Shown here piece by piece: positions 21,936-30,583 of a DNA stretch of 64,000 bases. The DNA is from Archegozetes longisetosus. Its lineage: Eukaryota > Arthropoda > Arachnida > Sarcoptiformes > Trhypochthoniidae. The notes under the pieces are model-generated. The model searched no databases. It worked only from the letters and a program-made list of their open reading frames with translations, and was not told the origin of the DNA. Positions within the stretch are counted from its first letter, which is position 1. Every line of letters begins with the position of its first letter. The translations under genes were made by a program, and so were the position numbers. Where the stretch lies: contig JAEMBT020000006.1 in NCBI GenBank assembly GCA_018873245.2, positions 3,257,855 to 3,321,854 on the forward strand. Direction: 5' to 3'.

Positions 21936-23321
21936 TTATTTCTGAATAAATCGAACCAAAAACTTGTAATTCTCTGAAATATTATGTAAAAAACACGAAA
22001 CAATGACTAAACAAGACCTCTCCGGTGATAACATTAAGTGACAAGCACTTGTGTCTAAACACCGGAAGCGCATTTTCAATACTCCAAATGCTCTCTCAAT
22101 GACATTTCGGGTTTTAATATGCGATGTATTATATCTATTCTCTGCTTCTGATTTTGGATTAATATAAGGAGTTATAAGATGTTTCTCTAGTGGATAGCCA
22201 GAGTCACCCAAAAGCCAACCATTAATTGAATTGTTATCTAAATAGCGTTTAAGTTCACAGTAGGGTGACCAAGTGTCCCGCATTGTGCGGGATTGTCCCA
22301 AATTTAAGAGCTGTGTCCCGCATACCGTATGCACCCTTTGCGGGACGGAAAATGTACATTTTAAGATTTATCTTAACAGATTTTCACTGTGTGCTTTTAC
22401 TTAATGCAAATAATGTAATTTAATTGTTAACGCGTTTCTCATCTTAAAATATGTAGAAGTCTTTAGATAAAAAGAGTTTTAATCCGTTTATCTGATACCT
22501 TGTTTTCATTCACATCGTGTGTGACTCTTATAAAGTGCAGTCAATCAAGTCTTTAGTTTATATTTCAAATAATTGTTATTTCAAACTGTGATTTTTGACT
22601 TCAACCAGGTTAAAACTCTTTAAAAAAATTTTATAATGGGACCAAAATTTTTTTGTCCCGCATTTGACAGTTTTTGACTTGGTCACCCTATTTCACAGTA
22701 ATTCCAAATATAACTATCGTGTACACGCCCCGTGTATTTAACAAATATATTAATGAACTCTAGAGTCGGTTTGGCCGCTGCTTGACAATTAATTGAGTGT
22801 TTGTTTTTACGATTGACATAATCTGCTTCAATGTCTTTAGCCGGAGTTTAGATGCACACATGCGTTCCATCAATCACTCCGATAATGTTCGGCATTTTAT
22901 GCACTGTATGGAATTGTTGTTTAATTTGATTTAATTCGAAGTCAGATTTTGGGAATTTTATGAAATCCTTAGTTCTCTTTGCCAATGCGTTCGACACTTG
23001 AAATACAAATCTCGATTGACTCGATTTGCTCAACGATAGGCAATCACCGGTAGCTCTATAAATAGCTCCCTGTGCGTAAAATCGAAGCGCTGTACAGACT
23101 ACAAGAATCGGGGGCAAAGAATACATTCGTTTTGTTGGCCTTTGAATGTCATCCCTTATTAGAGCACAGATATCACTGACTGTCTGTCTATCAAATCGAA
23201 ACCGTTGTATGCATTCGATATCAGTATAGATTTCCATTGGGTTCATTCTATCTTTTAATATCCGTTCTTTCTTTAAGTTTTGATTACTTTCACTCATCAA
23301 TAACCATAAAATATTAGACAT
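21936..23321 (-). pseudogene. HARBI1-type DDE transposase, inactivated
   Basis: The coding frame starts at ATG 23321. It contains the helical N-terminal domain and IIGVIDGTHV with the first catalytic Asp, then hits a TAA at 22848-22850. Coding continues beyond it with KDIEADYVNRKNKHSINCQA and VHDSYIWNYCE, then is interrupted by a 430-bp hAT MITE (22262-22691). After the duplicated target it resumes with LLGDSGYPL (second Asp) and NVIERAFGVLK (Glu), ending at 21936. Without the MITE the length matches HARBI1 family transposases. The element can no longer supply its own transposase; mobilisation would need another copy. Confidence 0.88.
22262..22691. mobile_element. hAT-type MITE nested in the Harbinger transposase
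   Basis: Inverted ends AGGGTGACCAAGT and ACTTGGTCACCCT, with 8-bp TTCACAGT on both sides (22254-22261 and 22692-22699). On the coding strand the duplication is ACTGTGAA inside the transposase frame. The GTCCCGCA word recurs near both ends. Non-coding. Confidence 0.88.
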
Positions 23322-23592
23322 TTTCCGATTTAAATATTACTTAAGATTATTCTTCACTTGTCTTAAAATTTTATCAATTTTTAAGATATAAGTTATGATT
23401 ATTTTGTTTTATGAAACAAAACAGTCTCAAGATCGACTTAAGATCACGTTTTAGTTTAAGATTCTGCCTAAGATTTGTCTTAACTCGATCGTCCGATCTT
23501 AAGACAAAAATCGTTTGTGAAACGCGAATGTCTTAAGATTTTTGAGTTAAGACCGATCTTTAGCTCAGATCGTCTTGTGAAACGCACTGCAG

Positions 23593-24008
23593 GCTTTCAG
23601 TTTGGGGGGCAGTAATTAGAAAAATTTCGGCAAATTGATTATTTTCCTAGATTAGTTTAAATTGACACATTTCTTATCAAATTCTACAGTAAGAGTTGTT
23701 TTAATTGGAATTTGAAAAAAATAGTCAATTCTACCTCTAAGACTCAATAACTTAGAATAAATCAATAACTATGACTCGACTGTGTTTCTCTTACCAATTT
23801 TGAAGAAATATTGGATATTTTAAGTAAACAACTGATTTGATATCAAATCTTTATAGTATATATGATTATGTTATTCCTTCTTTCATGATTCATCTCTGCG
23901 CATCACTGGATTATCTTGGGATTAACTGCTCTTTTACTTAGATTAATTGTATGTGGCGGATTGCCTATCTATATTTCAAGTAAATGTTACAGGTAACGTT
24001 AAATTTTT
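23593..24008. other. Intergenic, nothing recognised
   Basis: Short AT-rich gap between the Harbinger element and the fold-back element. Confidence 0.4.
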
Positions 24009-24244
24009 GCTAGCACGACATTACCGCGCAAGTCAATACAGCGCAAACAATACCGTGCACAACACTACTGTGCAAACGACACCACTGCACAAAATACATC
24101 TCCGCGCAAATGAGACTACTGCGCAAATGAAACTACCGTGCCAACGACACTACCGTGCAAATGAGACTCCCCCGCAAACAACAATACCGCGTGGTAGTCT
24201 CATTTACGCGCTATTGTATCTTGCGCGGTAGTGTCATGTAATCG
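24009..24244. mobile_element. Fold-back/MITE element of 17-bp units, second copy
   Basis: About eleven head-to-tail degenerate units with consensus near AYGACACTACCGCGCAA, followed by about three units in the opposite orientation. The right end ATGTAATCG is the inverse of the left end of the 74-180 element, and the left end GCTAGCACGACA resembles that element's right end. Flanks share AAATTTTT, a probable but AT-rich target duplication. The apparent 94-residue open frame across it is a by-product of the repeats. Confidence 0.7.
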
Positions 24245-24684
24245 AATTTTTTTGAATGAAATAGCCAAATACATTCTTTATGGCTAACATGTATTAATTT
24301 CTTGAAATTTCATCTTATTTACAACTCTTTCAGTAGCTGAAACTTTTTGCTAATTTTTATTTTTTAAAATTTGTATCGAAACTAAATTTTGGTGAAAAAC
24401 TTCTTTAGCAACTCTCAGACGGTTATCTTAATACAAAAATTTGAATTTTCAAACTTCAAAAATTATTTTACCATTTAGGCATCTCAAGTCTGAGGATCAT
24501 CACTACAAACGTGTATTCTTAATCTTTCTTTCAATATAAAAAATTCATAGAAATTTGAATTTAAGTGGAGGTGTCAATGAAAATCACCGAGTGCTTTTTA
24601 AATGAGTGCTCAATATTTTCATATAAATACTCATAAATCATAAGTGCAGTTATAATAACCCTAATTAATTAATAAATTTTAATT

Positions 24685-24980
24685 TTACTTTGCTTTAAGA
24701 CTTTTGGCGAACTCTTTCACGATTAGCATCAGTGGTCCGCACCATTCGTAGTGAAGAACTATAACGTTTCCTTCGTTATCAATCGCTCTCTATAAGCGAT
24801 GATAGGCGGCCACATAATTGGCTGAACTTCGATCAACAGATCAGTCGAGTTGTTTCCCCAGAAAACTATCTGGTTCTCAGACGTAAGTTTCACACAATTA
24901 TTTGCATTTCGGGTTTCGACCATAACAACCAAAGTATTGAAATTAAAAATTAATAAAATGGAGAGACAAAACTTGTTTAT
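24685..24980 (-). pseudogene. Small secreted protein pseudogene
   Basis: On the minus strand a frame begins at 24980 with ATA where a start is expected, followed by a signal-peptide-like NKFCLSILLIFNFNTLVVM. It continues through NANNCVKLTSENQIVFWG and TDLLIEVQPIMWPPIIAYR. There an extra AG in AGAGAG (near 24800) shifts the frame; the neighbouring frame carries on AIDNEGNVIVLHYEW, C, GPLMLIVKEFAKSLKAK and stops at 24685-24687. Reading across the 2-bp change gives about 97 residues. Family unknown. The lost start and frameshift argue for a pseudogene; translation from the later in-frame Met (VVMVETR) or an upstream exon cannot be excluded. Confidence 0.6.
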
Positions 24981-25483
24981 GTTTTCAGATTTCGACTTCT
25001 ATTGAATTTCTATTATTTATTATATTTAAGCACTTTAGACAGGGTTAGCAGATAAGAACGTCTTAAAGAGTCAAACTATACTTGAATTGAGACTTCTGAA
25101 AATATTGATTTGAGTTATGTTTTAAATTCAAAACACTTTTGTCATAGAGATATTCATTAAGTTTAGCTCAAAATATTTGGCAATATCGCCAAGTCTCACG
25201 AATTTACTACTATAATGAAAAAATATGAATTATTTTTTTTTTGGAAATAATAGTAATGCCGCAAAAAAGTACAGTGAGAACATAAGTTTTCGTATATTGC
25301 ATTGAGGTAAGCCATTTTCATGGCTGTAAAACTTCTGCAAGTTTACAAAAGTCTGGAATACCACATCTTCAGTTTCACGTTGGTTCACAGCATAGTTTAT
25401 GAATTTAGAAATGCTTAGCTATAAATTTTCACAGGATAAGTAACACCACATTGTATAACTTATACCAATAGATGCCTTTCATC
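24981..25483. repeat. Intergenic with direct repeat C, copy 1 (about 25040-25225)
   Basis: About 185 bp, including TTGATTTGAGTTATGTTTTA and GAAATATCGCCAARTCTCAC-like words, recur in the same orientation at 28219-28405. Non-coding. Confidence 0.65.
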
Positions 25484-26043
25484 TAGTGATGATTCGATCC
25501 TAGTTTTTACATTTCGATTCAATTCCGATTCCGATTTCTTTCAGAAGTTTTCAATTCGATTCGATTCCGATTCCGATTCTATCCTAAAAATCTTATTTCG
25601 ATTCAATTCTAATTTCGATCCCAATTTTATTTTGAATTAGTAGCTTAAAACAGGATAGAATTAGAATAATATTATTCCATAAAGAATAAAACGCTTTATT
25701 ATTTTAGTAAATGATTTATAAAGATGTTAAAAGTAAATGCACAAAATAAAGGATGAAAATTGAATTTCAATTATTTTCCATTAATAATTGAGTAATTGTA
25801 TCAACTTATGAGTGGACTATCATTTATTTTTATTTTGATAAAGGCTTAAAATACTGTTGTTTTCACATCTGTTTCTACTTTAATTCCAATTCCTTGGAGA
25901 TTTCATAATTTCGATTCTATTCCGATTCCGATTCCTCTTTAAAACTTCTATTTCGATTCAATTCCGATTCGTAAGAATAGAAATGATTTTCATACATTTC
26001 GATTCTATTCCGATTCCGATTCTATAGAATCGAATCATCACTA
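25484..26043. mobile_element. hAT-type MITE with GATTCC hexamer arrays
   Basis: Ends TAGTGATGATTCGAT and ATCATCACTA are inverted, with a perfect 8-bp duplication CTTTCATC (25476-25483 and 26044-26051). Both ends consist of degenerate tandem ATTCCG/GATTCC words; the middle is AT-rich. Length 560 bp, non-coding. Confidence 0.88.
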
Positions 26044-26051
26044 CTTTCATC

Positions 26052-26608
26052 TATTCTCATCACAGTCAATAAATAAGAAATATTGACGATACCCTCAAAT
26101 TTATATCTTTACATGTGTCTCGTAATATTAATTCAAATAAATATGAATAAATTTTGAAAATAGTTGATGTAATATTAAAAGCTATTCTTAATATAAGTTC
26201 GGATTATTTTTAGTAATTTTTCAAATAGATAAAATGTGATGAAAACAGAAAGTATAATTTCGAAACTAGCTATTTTAAACTGCTCAATAAAGCGTAATTT
26301 CATTATGTTAAATAAACTTTCTTTAAAAGTTTGTTTCCAGCTTCAAGACTGAAACGTCATCTTCATTAGAACAGCATATTAGGAGTAATTAATTCTGTAT
26401 TTACTGAACATTCAATAAATTAAAATTCCTTGATAGCAACCAGAAGTGATGCGTTATTAGCACACTTTTCCAATCAGACCATAATAAAAAGAAACTCATT
26501 TCATATTGAATATAGTAATCAAAGCCAATTAAAAATGAGATTTGGCAACAAATTGATGCGTATCACAGAAGGTTGAATTAGCAATAGTGTTCTTATAACT
26601 ATCGCAGA
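26052..26608. other. Intergenic, nothing recognised
   Basis: AT-rich spacer between two hAT-type MITEs. Confidence 0.4.
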
Positions 26609-27827
26609 TAGAGATGAAAATTGAGACTAAGGCTAAAACTATACCTTAGTCTTAGTTTAGTCTCTTAGTTTGCATTCAATAATATAAATTCAAGGCGTTA
26701 GTCTCTGAGTAGTCTCTTGGAAAGCTTTCAAAATTTAAAAGGCTTATGAGAAGTCTAAGAAAACTTAAATCTTTAGGGCTGAAATTCATTCATTATAATC
26801 AACTTGTTCAAACGCTTATAACTAAACTCTTTATTATAATCAACATTTCTTTTGTAAACAACGACTTTTGTCAAATATAAGAAAAGTTTTTCTCTTAAAC
26901 AGAATTTGACACAATTCTGTAGAATTCAGTAAATTTTTAAGTAAAAATTACTTTAATTCAAAGGTTAAAAGATAATATTAGGATTATTTGAAAGTTTTAT
27001 TGAAGATTTTGAGAGTAAAATTGTTGGAAATAATGTTTTGGAAGTAAAGACATGGAACTCCTTCAAATATTTAGTTAATATTAATTATTTCATAATTCTA
27101 TCTCAATTTTGGTTCAAGAACTGAACATTATAATAAACTATAAAATAGTATTTAAGATTATTTCCAATAAACGACAACTACTATCAGAAACAATATATTT
27201 ATATTTGGAAAAACTTCTCTCAACTCCACAACTAGTTATTGGTGCAAATTTGAACGATACTATTTGTTCAGCAGATAATTGAGATTGTATTGAACTTCGC
27301 ATCCATTTATACCATCACAAGTTGCATTAATTTTAGCAAATCCAGTGTTTTTATTCAAAACATTTGAATTTATTTAAACCATAACTGAGAATTTCTATAA
27401 GATTTCTCTAATTAAGAGTAGAATTTGGAGAAATATTTGCTGCATATGTGAAATATTTACTAATCCCTCAGATATGTATTTATAAAATTTGCCAAATGAG
27501 TCCTTATTATATCTAATATTGGCCCAAAAGTAAAGAGTCTATATGAGCTACTGGCAAAACCATGTATTTATGTAAAATACAATGCCTTAGAGATAATATT
27601 AAGAAAGGTGTTTTGAGAGGCAAACATTTTTGTATAATGAAATGCATATTTTTACATTATGGAAATTTTATTATAGAGACTAAGAATTAGTTGGACCAAA
27701 CTAGGGTTTAGTCTTTAGTCTTAATCTGAAGACTGAAGACTGAAAACTAAAGACTGAAGGAATGCTTAGTCTTAGCCTCAGACTAGGACTAAGGCTAAGA
27801 CTAAACGGACTAAAATTTTCATCTCTA
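26609..27827. mobile_element. hAT-type MITE with CTAAGA/CTAAGG arrays
   Basis: Ends TAGAGATGAAAATT and AATTTTCATCTCTA are inverted. Flanking 8-mers ATCGCAGA (26601-26608) and CTCGCATA (27828-27835) agree at six of eight positions. Arrays of GACTAAGGCTAA-type words occupy both ends. Part of the left interior (about 26700-26860) recurs in the same orientation at 41700-41870. Confidence 0.8.
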
Positions 27828-27835
27828 CTCGCATA

Positions 27836-28781
27836 CTATTAAGTTTTTTAAGAGCATATTATGTTTTTAAGTTTATCTAAAGTGAAATTAATTTCAGAGT
27901 TTCAAAAAACTGGTTTAGTTCGTGTAAAAAAGATTTTAAAAAACCAAGTTTTTATGTCTCAACCTTTGGAGAAACATCTCGATTATTGTTAGAAAAAGTT
28001 ACTTATCACTGAACTCTATAAGTATCAATGAAAATAGCTTGAATTTATGATGCATATATACTCAATTTCTGTTATAAATTTAGCTCATTCTTTGAGAACA
28101 ATGTTTTGCTCCGTTTTTTGTTACTTCATGAAAAAGTGTACAAATAAGTAATATCTTATGTGTATTTTGCTTATTGGTTTCCTTACAAACGTCAAACTTC
28201 AAATTTAGACCAGGATAATTTAGACAAAGTCAGTAGATGAGAATGTTTTGAGAAGTCAAACTATATTTCAATTAGGACTTCTGAAAATATTGATTTGAGT
28301 TATGTTTTAAATTCAAAATACTTTTTTCATAGAGGTATTCATTAAATTTAGTTCAAAATATGTGGAAATATCGCCAAATCTCACAAACTTATCGCTATAG
28401 TGCAACCATTGAATAGTGAAAATAAGGCCAACTCAATGAGTTTCACTTTGATCCTCTTAAAACGAATCATTTTTTAATCTACTTTTTCTTCTTTTTCTAT
28501 CACTTTAACCCTTATAATACAAATATATGACTACTGGTCTGGGAGTACAATCCCCCTAAACATTTACAGCTATTTATGCAATTTGTGTTCCATTTTGAGG
28601 TAATTTATTATTTTTTAGAATAAAATATTTATTGGATTTGACTCTTTCTTACACTCATTCCTGCAGAAGTGAAGTACATTTTTTTCTACATTTTAAAATT
28701 CGTTCACTTTCTCTTACATTCATCTGTTTTTCTGAACTATAATTAAAGCAATTGATGCCTTCGGCAAAGATTTCAGTTTAC
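27836..28781. other. Intergenic with direct repeat C, copy 2 (28219-28405)
   Basis: Copy 2 of the repeat at 25040-25225, same orientation. The rest is featureless. Confidence 0.55.
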
Positions 28782-28908
28782 TATATAAGCAGCTGTTCTC
28801 ACGATAGAAATGATCAATAAGTTTCAGACTTGAAGCTTGCAAGTTTAGTAAAACTATTGAAATTTTGAAAATAAATAGCTTATTTTCAGGCTCATCAAAA
28901 TGTTCAAA
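28782..28908 (+). pseudogene. Orphan promoter and first exon of a glycine-rich-type gene
   Basis: TATATAAG at 28782-28789 is followed by a leader and by ATGTTCAAA at 28900-28908, with a GTAAATG donor directly after it. The start context (TCAAAATGTTCAAAGTAA) is nearly identical to the three-codon first exon of the glycine-rich gene at 44428. No glycine-rich second exon follows: the first plausible acceptor (AATATTTCAG at about 29102) leads into transposon sequence. Either the second exon was lost or displaced by the insertions, or the resemblance reflects a shared signal-peptide exon for an unseen gene. Confidence 0.45.
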
Positions 28909-29117
28909 GTAAATGAAAATTATTTTTTAATAGTGAAATACTTTAGTTTTGTATTACTAATCAATTTGTGTGAAATTATCTTGAGAAAAGTTTTTATTCA
29001 AAGCTAAAATTTTCTATCATTTATACCAAAATAAGAAATTGACTTTGAATCTTTTAGTTAATATTGTCTTAGTAAAACTTTTTCGATAGTCAAATATTTC
29101 AGATTTACCCTTTTACG

Positions 29118-29569
29118 TATAGTTGCCAGATTTCAAAACTCAGACTCGAGGACAAAATCAATTATTGAAATATTGAACTAAATATAATTTATTTCACAAA
29201 ATTGGACAAATTACAATAAACTTATAGGAGCATCATATTTCAGAGCAGACTTCGCTGCTTTAATAATTGGAACATTTTTTTTACATATTCATAAAATGAT
29301 TCATAAGACATAGAAAAGTTAACTTTTGTACAAATTTCAGCTTTGACTTGTTCAACTGATAATCTATTTCTTTCATCCCACCATAAATTTTTCATTATGC
29401 TAAAAGTCTTTCGATGAAATCAATTCCTATTGGAATTACTAAAAAAACTTCGATTATCTTAAAAATATTTGTGAAACAATATTTGTAACTCAAGGACATT
29501 TGCGTCCTTTTTTCATTTACGAGAGGACAGAGGACAATCCTCTAGAAAAAAGGACATCTGGCAACCATA
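29118..29569. mobile_element. hAT-type MITE
   Basis: Ends TATAGTTGCCAGAT and ATCTGGCAACCATA are inverted, with a perfect 8-bp duplication CTTTTACG (29110-29117 and 29570-29577). It has inserted into the left end of the MITE that continues to about 30037. An internal GAGGACA word is repeated near both ends. Confidence 0.88.
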
Positions 29570-29577
29570 CTTTTACG

Positions 29578-30037
29578 CTGCATATAAGTACATGTACTTA
29601 TAATGCGGGTCGATAGAAATTTTTAAAATATCTTTTATGACAAGTACTTATATCCGGGATTATAAGTACGTGGAGATTGAGATTTCATTTTATGAGGCCA
29701 TGTCTTAAAATGTGAATTTTCACGAAAGGATTGAACGATTACAAAGTATCAGCGTTTTACTTGTTTAAACATGAACAAAGCAAAAGTAAATAATTTTATA
29801 GGGCTTCTAACACAAATGATATGCTTTTTACAGTTTGAAATATTAGTTTTAAAAATTCATGATTGGTCTATACTATTATGAAATCTCACATATATAAGAC
29901 ATGTCCATAATTCAAGGAATTTGAAGAATCCAATTTGAAAAGATAGCATTTGACCCATGTACCTAAATTCAGGAATTAAGTATGTGTGTCTTGAAATTCA
30001 AAATTATAAGTACATGTACTTATATGCGGCGTAAAAC
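29578..30037. mobile_element. MITE with AAGTACATGTACTT subterminal palindromes
   Basis: Inverted ends of about 34 bp, starting TTTTACGCYGCATATAAGTA. Each contains the self-complementary word AAGTACATGTACTT. The left end begins at about 29111 and is split by the 29118-29569 insertion. Non-coding; target duplication unclear. Confidence 0.7.
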
Positions 30038-30583
30038 TTACTTTTCAAGTCAAGTTTTCTTTAGAATTGTTTAAACTCAAAACTGAAAATTAATTTTTTA
30101 TATCAATATAAGAAGAAATTCATTTCGAATATAAAAATTGTTGAGCCTTAATCTTGCCAGCAAATTATCTTATCATTTTGTAAAATGTTCGAACTTTAAC
30201 TATGATTATACTAGTTTTGATTATATACTAGTAAATTTCGATTATACTAGTTATGGATATACTAATTTTGAATCTCATTATAATTTATTTTGTTAATATT
30301 ATAGTTGTAAGGGTTTACAATAAGTAAATATTATTTGTATAAGTCAGTGCATAGAAAATTGTTTACAATAAGCGCAACTTCACTATAACCAACTTTACAA
30401 TAAACGTACATTTTCACTATAGGCTTCTATGGAAAATAATTCGGTGCAACGCTTATTGTTTACAATAAATATGCCTTTACTATATCTGTGTTTACTATAA
30501 ACGGATTTAACTGTAATTCAAATTCGGAGAGTATTCTTTTGTAATTTGTAATAGATGCGATCGTAACTATTCTAATTTCAGCA
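30038..30583. other. Intergenic with a short tandem repeat
   Basis: About 30199-30262 holds four degenerate 15-18 bp units of GATTATACTAGTTTT. Further on, TTTACAATAAACG-like and CACTATAG words suggest a worn mariner/pogo MITE (to about 30512). No gene. Confidence 0.4.

Larger units (their letters stand above)
20657..23589. mobile_element. PIF/Harbinger transposon with CAG target duplication
   Basis: Termini CAGTGCGTTTCA and TGAAACGCACTG are inverted, with CAG on both sides (20654-20656 and 23590-23592). Subterminal regions of about 200 bp are rich in the words TCTTAAGAT and GATCGG in both orientations. The element carries the two genes typical of Harbinger: a Myb/SANT-like DNA-binding protein (plus strand) and a HARBI1-type transposase (minus strand), convergently arranged. 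Confidence 0.88.

Noticed and set aside
23947..24231. 94-codon plus frame
   Set aside because: Runs through tandem 17-bp units; repetitive by construction.
24009..24244. CRISPR-like array
   Set aside because: Units are contiguous and degenerate without unique spacers, in a eukaryotic genome, with inverted units at one end.
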